From NCBI GenBank assembly GCA_963703665.1, contig CAVPFB010000003.1:310001-374000 (forward strand): DNA of 64,000 bases, read 5' to 3'. Both the position numbers and the translations under genes were made by a program. A model generated the notes under the pieces. It was not told the origin of the DNA, made no database searches, and saw nothing but the letters and a program-made list of their open reading frames with translations. Shown here piece by piece: positions 30,993 to 40,365 of the stretch. The stretch is from AP-15 sp963703665 (GTDB lineage: Bacteria; Pseudomonadota; Alphaproteobacteria; ATCC43930; CGMCC-115725). Position 1 is the stretch's first letter, and every line of letters begins with the position of its first letter.

Positions 30993-31762
30993 TCGGGTCG
31001 GACCCCCCTCGACGCTGCGAGATGGTCCTGCTGGTGCAGGCCGAATTCGACGGCGAGATCGACGCGGCGCAGGCGGCGGCGTTGGCGGCGCATCGCATTG
31101 ACTGCCCTGTCTGCCAGGCCGCCGGGCGGGCGCTGGCGCAGGCCCGCGGGGTGATGCGCGAGGCGCCTTACCAGCCGTTGCCGGACGCCGCGCGCCGACG
31201 CCTGCTGGCGCGGCTCGAAGCCGCCCGGCCGGCCCCGCCGCAGCATCTTTGGGTGCGGCTGCGCGAGTGGTGGACAGCGGGCCTCGGCTTCAGCCTGGGC
31301 GCCGCCTGCGCCGCCGTCCTGGCGCTGCTGATCCTCGCGCCGGGCGAACCGAACCTGACCCGGGAGCTGGTCACCGACCACATCCGGGCATTGCAGCCCG
31401 GCCACCTCGAAGACGTGGTTTCAACCGATCAGCACACGGTCAAGCCATGGTTCGACGGCAGGCTCGATTTTGCCCCGCCAGTCAAGGATCTGGCCGCGAT
31501 CGGCTTTCCGTTGAAGGGCGGTCGGCTCGACTACGTCGGCGGGCGCGCAGTCGCGGCGCTCGTCTATCGGCGCGGCAAGCACATCATCGACCTCTACGTG
31601 TGGCCGCAGGCTAACGGCGCCGGCGGCAGCCCGGCAATGACCGAGCGCCACGGCTATAATGTCGTGCACTGGACCTGGAACGGCATGGCGCTATGGGCGG
31701 TCTCCGACGTCGAGCCGGCTCAGCTTCTCGATTTCGCCAAAGCGTGGGAGCGCTCGCCTTGA
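30980..31762 (+). CDS. Zinc-binding (ZAS) transmembrane anti-sigma factor
   Basis: A 260-residue protein. The N-terminal 50 residues carry the zinc motif HRIDCPVC (His-x3-Cys-x2-Cys) preceded by a Cys in RRCEMVLL. One transmembrane segment follows (LGFSLGAACAAVLALLILAP) and a periplasmic domain of about 150 residues ends in HWTWNGMALWAVSDVEP. The family binds and inhibits its ECF sigma until redox or envelope stress releases it. The start overlaps the sigma gene (ATG 30980, or 30989 giving an ATGA overlap). Confidence 0.85.
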   Translation: MEPMIGSDPPRRCEMVLLVQAEFDGEIDAAQAAALAAHRIDCPVCQAAGRALAQARGVMREAPYQPLPDAARRRLLARLEAARPAPPQHLWVRLREWWTAGLGFSLGAACAAVLALLILAPGEPNLTRELVTDHIRALQPGHLEDVVSTDQHTVKPWFDGRLDFAPPVKDLAAIGFPLKGGRLDYVGGRAVAALVYRRGKHIIDLYVWPQANGAGGSPAMTERHGYNVVHWTWNGMALWAVSDVEPAQLLDFAKAWERSP

Positions 31763-31825
31763 GCGCGGGTTGCGGGAGCGCGAGCGGGTGCCGAGGCCGC
31801 CCTGGGGCTAGGGCGAGCCTCCGGG

Positions 31826-32368
31826 TTAGGCGATCGAGCTTTCGGTTGCCGCCGCTTCCGAGGCAACATCCGCCACGCTCGCCTCGCGCATGGCAAGGTT
31901 GTCCTTGATGCTGCCCAGTGCCGCGATCATCGCGTCGCGCGTGCCGGATGCGAGCCCGGCAAACGCCTCTTCGCGGATCGCCAGGTTGATGTCGAGGATG
32001 CGCTCGACAACCGCATCGGCGCCATGGGTCAGCCACAACGTCCGCACTCGCCGGTCGGTCGGATGGGCACGGCGCTCGACCAGGCCTTCCTCGTGCAATT
32101 TGTCGAGCATGCGCACCAATGCGATCGGCTCGATGTCGAGCCAGGTCGCGACCTCCGCCTGGCTCACCCCCTGGTGGCGCGCGATGTAGAGCACGACCGC
32201 CGCCTGCCGCCGCGTGATCGGCAACCCGGTGTGGCGCGCGGCGCGCTCGAAGCGCCGTTTGAGCAGGCGCGAGACGTCGTGAATGAGAAACCCGAAAGTG
32301 CGGTCCGCCACCGGGTACGCGTCGGTTGCGACGCGCTCGGTTGCCACATGGTTGCGGGTCATCGTCAT
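31826..32368 (-). CDS. MarR-family regulator, last gene of the efflux operon
   Basis: A 180-residue winged-helix regulator from ATG 32368. Seen: LIHDVSRLLKRRFERAARHT, the recognition helix region DIEPIALVRMLDKLHEEGLV and the wing RRAHPTDRRVRTLWLT. The start codon overlaps the stop of the RND pump gene by one base (TGATG), so it is translationally coupled to it. As the last gene of an mdtABC-type operon it is very likely the local repressor, acting on the palindrome at 40160-40174. Confidence 0.88.
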   Translation of the reverse strand: MTMTRNHVATERVATDAYPVADRTFGFLIHDVSRLLKRRFERAARHTGLPITRRQAAVVLYIARHQGVSQAEVATWLDIEPIALVRMLDKLHEEGLVERRAHPTDRRVRTLWLTHGADAVVERILDINLAIREEAFAGLASGTRDAMIAALGSIKDNLAMREASVADVASEAAATESSIA

Positions 32369-35300
32369 CACTCCGCGCCCTGGCGCTCCGGCGCGAGCCC
32401 CGGGCGCCCCTCTCCCGACAGCGCGTCGGCCACGCGCGACGGCCGGTAGGGGCGGCCGACCCAATTGGCAAAGCGTTCGAGATAGAGATAGATGACCGGC
32501 GTCGTGTAGAGCGTCAGCCACTGCGACACCAAAAGGCCGCCGACGATCGCGATCCCGAGCGGCTGGCGCAACTCGGAGCCGGCGCCCTGACCGAACGCGA
32601 TCGGCATCGCGCCGAACAGCGCCGCGAAAGTCGTCATCATGATCGGGCGGAAGCGCAAGAGGCAGGCCTGGTGGATCGCCTCGCGCGGGCTCTTGCCCTC
32701 CAGCCGCTCCGCTTGAAGCGCGAAGTCGATCATCATGATCGCGTTTTTCTTGACGATGCCGATCAGCAGGATGACGCCGACGATCGCGATGACGCTCAGA
32801 TCGTAGTGGAACAGCATCAGCATCAACAGCGCGCCGACCCCGGCCGAGGGCAACGCCGAGAGGATCGTGATCGGGTGGATGTAGCTCTCGTAGAGCACCC
32901 CGAGCACGATGTAGACGACGAGGATCGCGGCGGCGACGAGCAGCGGCATCGACGACAGCGAGGCCTGGAACGCCTGCGCCGTGCCCTGGAACGACCCGTT
33001 CAAGGTCGGCGGGGCGCCAATCCGCTCGGCCATCTGCTGGATCTCTTCGACGGCCTGGCCGAGTGCTGTGCCGGGGGCGAGGTTGAACGACAACGTCACC
33101 GCCGGAAACACGCCTTGATGGCTGACCGACAGCGGCTCGACCTTGCGGACGTAATGGGCGAAAGCGGAGATCGGCACCTGCGCCCCATTCGGCCCGGAGA
33201 CATAAATCTTCGACAGCGCGGAAGGGTCGCGCTGGAACTGTGGCTGGACTTCGAGGACAACCTTATACTGGTTGGAGGCAGTATAGATCGTCGCGACCTG
33301 GCGTTGGCCGAAAGCGTCATAGAGGGTCTGGTCGATCAACGCGGCCGACAAGCCGAGCCGGTAAGCCGCGTCGCGGTCGATTTGGATCGTCATCGTCGGC
33401 GAGGCGTCCTGCTGATCCGAGGCGACGTCCTGAAGCCCGGGCAATTTGCGCATCTCGGCCTCGAGTATCGGCGCCCAGTGATCGAGCTCCGCGTCGCTCG
33501 TATCGGTCAGCGTGTATTGGTATTGCGTCCGGCTGAGGCGACCGCCGACGGTTATGTTCTGCGGCACCTGCATATAGAACTTTGCACCCTCGACCACGGA
33601 CACCTTCTGGCGCAGGCGCTGCACGATCTGGTCCGCCGTGGCGGTGCGCTGGTCGAACGGCTTCAGAGCGAAAAAGAGGCGGGCGGCGTTCTCGGTCGGG
33701 TTGTACGCATAGGCGCCGGCGAGCATAAAGACACCGCCGACATCCGGATCACTGCGAAGAATGTCGACGACCTGGTGGGCCATCGTGACCGTCTTCAAAT
33801 ACGATGCGTCCTCCCGCGTATCGAGCTCGCCAAAGACGGTGCCCGTATCCTGTTGCGGGAAGAACCCTTTCGGGATTTGCACATAGAGATACGCGGTCGC
33901 CACCATCAGCAGCAGGGTCGACATCAGCACCGGGAATTGATGGCGCAAGACGAAATTGAGCCCGCGGTCGTATGCCCCGATCATCCGTTCGAAAAAACGC
34001 TCGGCGGCCCGGTTGAGCCGGCCGGCGGGATGCAGCCCCTGCTCCTTCAAAAACAGCGAGCACAAGACCGGCGTCAGGGTCAACGACACGATCGCCGAAG
34101 CCACCACGGCGACCGACACCGTGACCGCGAATTCGCGGAACAGCCGGCCGATGATGCCGCCCATCGCGAACAGCGGGATGAACACCGCGATCAGCGAAAA
34201 AGTGATCGAAACGATGGTAAAGCCGATCTGCCCCGCGCCCTTGAGCGCCGCGTCGAACGGGCGCATGCCCTGCTCGATATAGCGTACGATGTTTTCGATC
34301 ATCACGATCGCATCGTCGACGACAAAGCCGACCGAGATCGTCAGCGCCATCAGCGAGATGTTGTCGAGACTAAAACCGGCGACGTACATCACCGCGAAGG
34401 TGGCGAGCAGTGACAACGGCACCGATAGGCTCGGGATCACCGTGGCCCAGATCGTTCGCAGGAACACGAAGATGACGACGATGACGAGAGAGATCGTCAG
34501 CAACATCGTGAGCTGTACGTCGCGCACCGCAGCACGGGTCACGAGCGTGCGGTCGAGCATCAGATCGACATGGACCGCGGGCGGGATCGACTGTTCGAGT
34601 TTCGGCATCAGCGCCTTGATCGTGTCGACCAGTTCGACCGTGTTGGCGCCGGGCGCCTTTTGGATCGCGACGCCCTCGGACGCGCGATTGTTGAACCAGG
34701 CGCCGACCCGCGTGTTCTGCACCGAATTGATGACGTCGCCGACATCCTTGAGGCGCACCGGCGCGCCGTTGCGATAGGCGATGATGATGTTTTGGTACGT
34801 CTTGGCGTCGAACAACTGGTCGTTGGTCTCGAGCGTGACGACCTGGTTCTCGCCTTCGATCGAGCCTTTTGGTTCATTGACCGTCGCGTTCGCGAGCGCG
34901 CTGCGGACATCCTCGAGACCGATGCCGTGCGCGGCGAGCGCCGCCGGATTGACCTGCACGCGCGCGGCATACAATTTCTGGCCGAAGATCGAAACCTGCC
35001 CGACGCCCGGCACCATCGACAGCCGCTCTCCCAAGACCAAATTGGCGTAATCGTCGAGTTTGTAGTTGGGCACAGCGTCCGAGTGGACGGCGTAGATCAG
35101 AATCGGAAAATCCGCCGGATTGACTTTTTTGTAGGTCGGCGGGCTCGGCAGGTCCTTTGGCAGCAACCCGCTCGCGGCATTGATCGCGGTCACCACATCC
35201 ACCGCCGCGCCGTCGATGTTGCGCGACAGGTCGAACTGCAAGGTGATCGTCGTCGTCCCGATGCCGGACAGCGAGGTCATCTGGTCGAGCGAGGGAATCG

Positions 35301-35517
35301 CGGTGAATTGCTGTTCGAGCGGCGTCGCGATCGCCGAGGCCATCGTCTCCGGGCTGGCACCAGGGTAGCTGGCGCTCACCGTGATCGTCGGAAAATCGAC
35401 ATCGGGCAGCGGGGCCACCGGCAGCAGACCGTAGGCGGCGATGCCAAAGACCAGCACTCCCAGCATCAACAGCGAGGTGGCGATCGGCCGCCGGATAAAG
35501 GGCTCCGAAATGCTCAT
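32368..35517 (-). CDS. mdtC: RND multidrug efflux transporter, MdtC-like
   Basis: Inner-membrane proton/drug antiporter of about 1049 residues. Seen: SEPFIRRPIATSLLMLGVLV (first membrane helix), the double-Asp proton relay in GFVVDDAIVMIENI, FREFAVTVSVAVVASAIVSL, and the second-half repeat YESYIHPITILSALPSAGVG with NAIMMIDFALQAER. The start ATG at 35517 replaces a longer upstream open frame with no similarity. Closely similar to the next upstream pump gene along its full length; two pumps behind one adaptor indicate an MdtBC-type heteromer. No frame defects in 3.1 kb. Confidence 0.9.
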   Translation of the reverse strand: MSISEPFIRRPIATSLLMLGVLVFGIAAYGLLPVAPLPDVDFPTITVSASYPGASPETMASAIATPLEQQFTAIPSLDQMTSLSGIGTTTITLQFDLSRNIDGAAVDVVTAINAASGLLPKDLPSPPTYKKVNPADFPILIYAVHSDAVPNYKLDDYANLVLGERLSMVPGVGQVSIFGQKLYAARVQVNPAALAAHGIGLEDVRSALANATVNEPKGSIEGENQVVTLETNDQLFDAKTYQNIIIAYRNGAPVRLKDVGDVINSVQNTRVGAWFNNRASEGVAIQKAPGANTVELVDTIKALMPKLEQSIPPAVHVDLMLDRTLVTRAAVRDVQLTMLLTISLVIVVIFVFLRTIWATVIPSLSVPLSLLATFAVMYVAGFSLDNISLMALTISVGFVVDDAIVMIENIVRYIEQGMRPFDAALKGAGQIGFTIVSITFSLIAVFIPLFAMGGIIGRLFREFAVTVSVAVVASAIVSLTLTPVLCSLFLKEQGLHPAGRLNRAAERFFERMIGAYDRGLNFVLRHQFPVLMSTLLLMVATAYLYVQIPKGFFPQQDTGTVFGELDTREDASYLKTVTMAHQVVDILRSDPDVGGVFMLAGAYAYNPTENAARLFFALKPFDQRTATADQIVQRLRQKVSVVEGAKFYMQVPQNITVGGRLSRTQYQYTLTDTSDAELDHWAPILEAEMRKLPGLQDVASDQQDASPTMTIQIDRDAAYRLGLSAALIDQTLYDAFGQRQVATIYTASNQYKVVLEVQPQFQRDPSALSKIYVSGPNGAQVPISAFAHYVRKVEPLSVSHQGVFPAVTLSFNLAPGTALGQAVEEIQQMAERIGAPPTLNGSFQGTAQAFQASLSSMPLLVAAAILVVYIVLGVLYESYIHPITILSALPSAGVGALLMLMLFHYDLSVIAIVGVILLIGIVKKNAIMMIDFALQAERLEGKSPREAIHQACLLRFRPIMMTTFAALFGAMPIAFGQGAGSELRQPLGIAIVGGLLVSQWLTLYTTPVIYLYLERFANWVGRPYRPSRVADALSGEGRPGLAPERQGAE

Positions 35518-35762
35518 TAGCGGTTGCTCGCAATCGAAGAATCCGATCGGACTGCCCGGCAACGGCGCCGATCAACCGACGGTGGGCGCTTGGGGCCGTT
35601 CGATAGCCGGCCGTGAATGCCATGGGTGAGACGGCATTGGTGCTTGACCGGCAGCGCTCGTCGGGACAAAGCCCCTTGGTGACGGCGCCCTTGACGAGAA
35701 AGCCCGAAGGCGCGGTGCGCGGCCGCCGAGGCGCGCTCGGCTGCCGCATCGGTAAAAGTCAT
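35517..35762 (-). CDS. Possible small ORF between the two pump genes
   Basis: An 81-residue frame starts six bases after the stop of the upstream pump and its TAA stop overlaps the ATG of the next pump (TAATG). The product starts MTFTDAAAERASAAA, then becomes Arg-rich without a recognisable domain. The coupled ends are the only support. It could be chance or an untranslated spacer. Confidence 0.25.
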   Translation of the reverse strand: MTFTDAAAERASAAAHRAFGLSRQGRRHQGALSRRALPVKHQCRLTHGIHGRLSNGPKRPPSVDRRRCRAVRSDSSIASNR

Positions 35763-35766
35763 CGCG

Positions 35767-38700
35767 CTACTCCGCGCCTTGGCGATGTTGCGCAAGGGCG
35801 GTCCCGGGCTCGCCGGACAGCGCTTGCGCCACGCGCGACGGGCGATACGGGCGTCCGACCCAGCGTGCGAAGCGCTCAAGGTACAGATAAATGATCGGCG
35901 TCGTGTACAGCGTCAGCCATTGCGACACGGCGAGCCCGCCGACGATCGCGATGCCGAGCGGTCGGCGCAATTCGGAGCCCGCGCCGTGCCCGAGCGCGAT
36001 CGGCAAACCACCGAACAGGGCCGCGAACGTCGTCATCATGATCGGGCGAAAGCGTAAGAGGCAGGCCTGGTGGATCGCCTCGCGCGGGCTCTTGCCTTCG
36101 ATTCGCTCTGCCTGCAGAGCAAAATCGATCATCATGATCGCGTTCTTCTTGACGATTCCGATCAACAGGATGATGCCGATCATCGCGATCACGCTCAGAT
36201 CATAATGAAACAGCATCAATGCCAACAGCGCGCCGACACCCGCCGACGGCAACGCTGAAAGGATCGTGATCGGGTGGATATAGCTTTCGTACAGCACGCC
36301 CAGCACGATGTAGACGACCAGGATCGCGGCCGCGACGAGGAGCGGCGTCGACGACAGCGAGGCCTTGAAGGCCTGTGCCGTGCCCTGGAACGAGCCGTCA
36401 AGCGTGGCCGGCACGCGAAGATCGGCAGTCAGCGCCTGGATCTTGTCGACCGCTTGCCCGAGCGCGACGCCCGGCGCCAGATTGAAGGACAAGGTCACCG
36501 CCGGGAACTGCCCCTGGTGGTTGACCGACAGGGATTCGACCTTCGACGTGAAATGGGCAAATGCGCTCAACGGAATCTGCGTTCCGGTGGGCCCGGCGAT
36601 AAAGATCTTCGACAGCGCCGTCGGATCCGTCTGAAACTGAGGCTGAACCTCGAGGATCACTTTGTACTGGCTAGTCGCGGTATAGATGTTGGCGACTTGG
36701 CGCTGGCCAAACGCGTCGTAAAGGGTCTGATCGATCAGCGACGGGGAAATCCCCATCCTCGATGCGGCATCACGATCGATCTGGATCGCGATGTGCGGTG
36801 CGGCGATCTGCTGGTCGGAGGCCACGTCCTGCAGCTCCGGCAGTTTTCTCATCCGCTGTTCGAGGATCGGCGCCCAGTGATTGAGTTCGTCCTGGTCCGT
36901 GTCGGTCAGCGTATATTGATAAAGAGTGCGGCTGAGACGGCCGCCGATGCTGATGTCCTGCCCAGACTGCATATAGAATTTGATGCCTTCGACGGCTGCA
37001 ACTTTCGGCCGCAGGCGATTGATGATCTGGCTCGAGGTGAAATTGCGCTGGTCGTGCGGCTTCAGTTGGATAAACACCCGCGCGGTATTCTCGGTCGGGT
37101 TGTAGGCAGTAGCGCCAGTAAACGAAAAGACGCCGGAAACGTCCGGATCCCGGCGCACAACGTCGACGATCTGCTGGGTGCGCTTGGCCATGGCCTCGTA
37201 CGAGGTGTCCTCCCGCGTGTCCGCCTGCCCAAAGATGAAACCGGTATCCTGCTCGGGGAAAAAGCCTTTTGGGATTAAAACATAAAGATAGCCGGTCAAA
37301 ATGATCAGCGCCAAAGTCGACAACAAGGTCGGCAACTGATGGCGGAAGACAAAACCGAGGCCCCGGTCATAGGCGCGCAGCATCCAGTTGAAAACTGCCT
37401 CGAGGATCTGATTGAAGCGGCCCGCTTGATGCAGCCCCTGCTCTTGGAGAAAGAGCGAACACAGGACTGGCGTCAGGGTCAGCGAGATCGCCGCCGAGGC
37501 CACCACCGCCACCGACACGGTGACGGCGAACTCGCGGAATAGCCGGCCGACGATGCCGCCCATGAAGAGCAGCGGAATGAACACCGCGATCAGCGAAAAG
37601 GTGATCGAGATGATCGTGAAGCCGATCTGGCCGGCACCTTTCAGCGCCGCGTCGAACGGGCGCATGCCCTGCTCGATGTAGCGCACGATGTTCTCGATCA
37701 TGACGACGGCATCGTCGACAATGAAGCCGACCGAGATTGTCAGCGCCATCAGCGAGATATTGTCGAGGCTGTAGCCCGCCCCATACATGATGGCGAAGGT
37801 TGCCAGCAACGACAGCGGCACCGCCATGCTCGGGATGATCGTCGCCCATAACGTGCGCAAAAACAGAAAAATGACAATGATGACGAGGGCGATCGTCACC
37901 ATCATCGTAAACTGCACGTCGTGGACCGCCGCCCGGATGACGAGCGACCGGTCGGATACGAGATCGACGTGGATTGTCGGCGGGAACGATTCCGTGATGC
38001 GCGGAACCATCGCCTTGATCGTGTCGACCAACTGGATCGTGTTGGCGCCCGCCTGGCGCTGGATCGCCAAGCCCTCGGCCTTGGTGTCGAAGAACCACGC
38101 ACCGGTGCGGGCGTTCTGAACCGAGTTGATCGTATCGCCGACGTCCTTGACGCGCACCGGCGCACCGTTGCGGTAGGCGATGATCACCTTGTCGTAAGCA
38201 GCGGCGTTGAACAGCTGGTCGTTGGTGTCGAGGGTGTAGGTTTGGTGCGCGCCTTCGAGGCTGCCTTTGGGCCGGTCGAGCGTCGTCGCCACCAGGGCAT
38301 TGCGCACGTCCTCAAAGCCGAGGCCGCGTGAGGCCAGCGCCCCCGGGTTGATCTGCACGTGCGCCGCATAAGCTTGCTCGCCAAAGATCCGTGCCTCCGA
38401 GACACCGGGCACGGTCGACAGCTTTTGAGCCAGGATCGTATACGCGTAATCGTCAACCCGATATATCGGAAGCGCGTCGGAATGAACCGCATAGATCAAA
38501 ACCGGGCGGTCGGCGGGATTGGTCTTGCGATAGGTCGGCGGGCTCGGCAGGTCCGTTGGCAGGAGCCCGCTGGCGGCGGTGATTGCCTGCTGCACGTCTG
38601 CCGCGGCCGCGTCGATGTTGCGCGAAAGATCGAATTGCAGGGTGATCGACAGCGATCCGACCCCGCTCGTCGATGTCATCTGATCGAGCGAGGGGATCGC

Positions 38701-38922
38701 GGCGAATTGCTGCTCAAGCGGTGTCGCGACCGCCGAGGCCATCGTGTCCGGGCTGGCGCCCGGATAATTGACCGAAACCGTAATGGTCGGAAAATCAACG
38801 TTGGGCAGAGCCGCTACCGGCAGCAGACCGTAGGCGGCGATGCCGAACACCAGCACGCCCAGCATCAGGAGCGAGGTCGCGATCGGCCGGCGGATAAACG
38901 GCTCCGAGACATTCATCTGCAA
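35767..38922 (-). CDS. mdtB: RND multidrug efflux transporter, MdtB-like
   Basis: A 1051-residue RND pump, second gene of the efflux operon. Seen: SEPFIRRPIATSLLMLGVLV, GFIVDDAVVMIENI with the proton-relay Asp pair, TYRKTNPADRPVLIYAVHSD in the pore region, and YESYIHPITILSALPSAGVG. MQMNVSEP allows a start at 38922 or 38916. Full-length similarity to the downstream pump suggests an old tandem duplication. Works with the adaptor gene just upstream and an outer-membrane channel not encoded here. Confidence 0.9.
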   Translation of the reverse strand: MQMNVSEPFIRRPIATSLLMLGVLVFGIAAYGLLPVAALPNVDFPTITVSVNYPGASPDTMASAVATPLEQQFAAIPSLDQMTSTSGVGSLSITLQFDLSRNIDAAAADVQQAITAASGLLPTDLPSPPTYRKTNPADRPVLIYAVHSDALPIYRVDDYAYTILAQKLSTVPGVSEARIFGEQAYAAHVQINPGALASRGLGFEDVRNALVATTLDRPKGSLEGAHQTYTLDTNDQLFNAAAYDKVIIAYRNGAPVRVKDVGDTINSVQNARTGAWFFDTKAEGLAIQRQAGANTIQLVDTIKAMVPRITESFPPTIHVDLVSDRSLVIRAAVHDVQFTMMVTIALVIIVIFLFLRTLWATIIPSMAVPLSLLATFAIMYGAGYSLDNISLMALTISVGFIVDDAVVMIENIVRYIEQGMRPFDAALKGAGQIGFTIISITFSLIAVFIPLLFMGGIVGRLFREFAVTVSVAVVASAAISLTLTPVLCSLFLQEQGLHQAGRFNQILEAVFNWMLRAYDRGLGFVFRHQLPTLLSTLALIILTGYLYVLIPKGFFPEQDTGFIFGQADTREDTSYEAMAKRTQQIVDVVRRDPDVSGVFSFTGATAYNPTENTARVFIQLKPHDQRNFTSSQIINRLRPKVAAVEGIKFYMQSGQDISIGGRLSRTLYQYTLTDTDQDELNHWAPILEQRMRKLPELQDVASDQQIAAPHIAIQIDRDAASRMGISPSLIDQTLYDAFGQRQVANIYTATSQYKVILEVQPQFQTDPTALSKIFIAGPTGTQIPLSAFAHFTSKVESLSVNHQGQFPAVTLSFNLAPGVALGQAVDKIQALTADLRVPATLDGSFQGTAQAFKASLSSTPLLVAAAILVVYIVLGVLYESYIHPITILSALPSAGVGALLALMLFHYDLSVIAMIGIILLIGIVKKNAIMMIDFALQAERIEGKSPREAIHQACLLRFRPIMMTTFAALFGGLPIALGHGAGSELRRPLGIAIVGGLAVSQWLTLYTTPIIYLYLERFARWVGRPYRPSRVAQALSGEPGTALAQHRQGAE

Positions 38923-38984
38923 CTACCTGCTGTTCCGGTCGGGAATCGATCGCACAGAAGGGCCGCCGGCGCGTGCGGTCGCGC

Positions 38985-40124
38985 TCAGCTCGCGGCGTTC
39001 GGCCCCCGCGCGGCCAGGATTTTGACGCGCGCTCCTTCGGTCAGCCGGTACTGTCCGTCGACCACCACCCGTTCACCGGGAGCGAGACCCTTGGTGACGA
39101 CCGCGATGCCGTCCTGGATCGAGGCGACCGACACGCCGCGCCGCTCGACCGTGTCGTCGGGCTTGATGACATAGGCGTAATTGCCGTCCGGCCCGTCCTC
39201 AATGGTTTGCGACGGCACCGTCGCGACCTTGGCAAGGATTTTTAGGATCACCCGCAGGCTGACGAATTCGCCGGGCCACAAGCGTTCGTCCTGATTGTCG
39301 AAACGCGCCTTCAGGTGGATCGTGCCGGTCGATTGGTCGATCGAATTGTCGATCAACGTCAGCTTGCCCTCGGACAAGAGCGTGCCGCCGTCGCCGCTGT
39401 AGGCGCGCACCGCGAGCGGCGCCTTCTGCTGGTACTCGCGGATCTCGTCGAGGTTTTCCTGCGGCAAGGTAAAGCTGACGAAAATCGGCTTTACTTCCGT
39501 AATCGTGACCAGCACGGTGTTGTCGCTGGCATGCACGAGATTGCCCTTGTCGACCAGTCGGGCGCCGAGCCGCCCATCGATCGGCGAGCGGATGTCGGCA
39601 TAACCGAGATTGAGCTCGGCGGTGTCGATCTGCGCCTCGTCGCCCTTGATCGCGGCCTGCAGCTGCCCGACCGTCGCAGTCTGCTGGTCGTAGCTCTGCC
39701 GGGTCTGATAGCCGGTGCCGAGCAGCTTCGCATAGCGATCGAGGTCGAGCTTGGCCCCGGCGAGCTGGGCCTCGTCCTTCTGCTTGGCGGCGGCGGCCTG
39801 CTCGAGCGCCGCCTGATAGGGCCGAGGATCGATCTGGAACAGCGGGTCGCCTTGATTGACCTCCTGGCCTTCCTTGAAGTCGACCCTGACGATCTGGCCG
39901 TCGACCCGGCTTTTTACCGAAACCATGTTATAGGCCTGAACCGTGCCGATGCCGTGCAGGAACACCGGGACGTCTTTGGCGCGGACGGTTCCGGCGGTGA
40001 CGGGCACTGCCGGGGTCGGGATCTGCGCCGTCGCCTGCGGCCCGTTCCCACCCAGGCCGTGCCACCAGATCACCGCGATCGCCACGACGATGACCGCGGC
40101 AGCGGCGAATGCACGCCTCAGCAT
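38985..40124 (-). CDS. mdtA: RND efflux periplasmic adaptor, MdtA-like
   Basis: A 379-residue membrane-fusion protein. Seen: an N-terminal membrane anchor (AFAAAAVIVVAIAVIWWHGL), the barrel-sandwich/lipoyl halves YNMVSVKSRVDGQIVRVDFK and IRSPIDGRLGARLVDKGN, a coiled-coil hairpin (KLDLDRYAKLLGTGYQTRQS) and the C-terminal membrane-proximal domain ending EGARVKIL. First gene of the operon; the promoter palindrome lies 36 bases upstream. Confidence 0.9.
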   Translation of the reverse strand: MLRRAFAAAAVIVVAIAVIWWHGLGGNGPQATAQIPTPAVPVTAGTVRAKDVPVFLHGIGTVQAYNMVSVKSRVDGQIVRVDFKEGQEVNQGDPLFQIDPRPYQAALEQAAAAKQKDEAQLAGAKLDLDRYAKLLGTGYQTRQSYDQQTATVGQLQAAIKGDEAQIDTAELNLGYADIRSPIDGRLGARLVDKGNLVHASDNTVLVTITEVKPIFVSFTLPQENLDEIREYQQKAPLAVRAYSGDGGTLLSEGKLTLIDNSIDQSTGTIHLKARFDNQDERLWPGEFVSLRVILKILAKVATVPSQTIEDGPDGNYAYVIKPDDTVERRGVSVASIQDGIAVVTKGLAPGERVVVDGQYRLTEGARVKILAARGPNAAS

Positions 40125-40159
40125 GCCGAGCGACTCCCTTGGTTATTAAAGTTAATGAA

Positions 40160-40174
40160 TGTCTATCATAGACA
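40160..40174. promoter_or_regulatory. 15-bp palindrome, probable MarR operator of the efflux operon
   Basis: TGTCTAT-C-ATAGACA is a perfect palindrome located 36 bases upstream of the adaptor start, within an A+T-richer promoter (TATTAAAGTTAATGAATG). The operon's last gene encodes a MarR protein, whose dimers typically bind palindromes of this size. Good candidate for drug-responsive autorepression. Confidence 0.6.
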
Positions 40175-40365
40175 AACTCTATAGCTTCTCCAGCAACCTG
40201 TCCATCGCTACCGCCCCCGACATCACGTGCGCGAAACGTCGCAGGCTGACCTATTCTGCGCGCAGCGAGCCGCACTGGCTTCGCGGCGGTCTTGTCCAGC
40301 TCGTCGCGCCGCCACTCGGTCCGGCCACGGTGCCGGCCCGCTCATTTGATGATAGTCTAGCGGTC

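Noticed and set aside
32326..34413. A 695-codon plus-strand open frame inside mdtC
   Set aside because: It is exactly antisense to a well-conserved pump, rich in Arg and His, without any domain. A shadow of high-GC third positions.
36274..37278. A 334-codon plus-strand open frame inside mdtB
   Set aside because: Same reason: antisense to a conserved RND gene, no ribosome site or domain.
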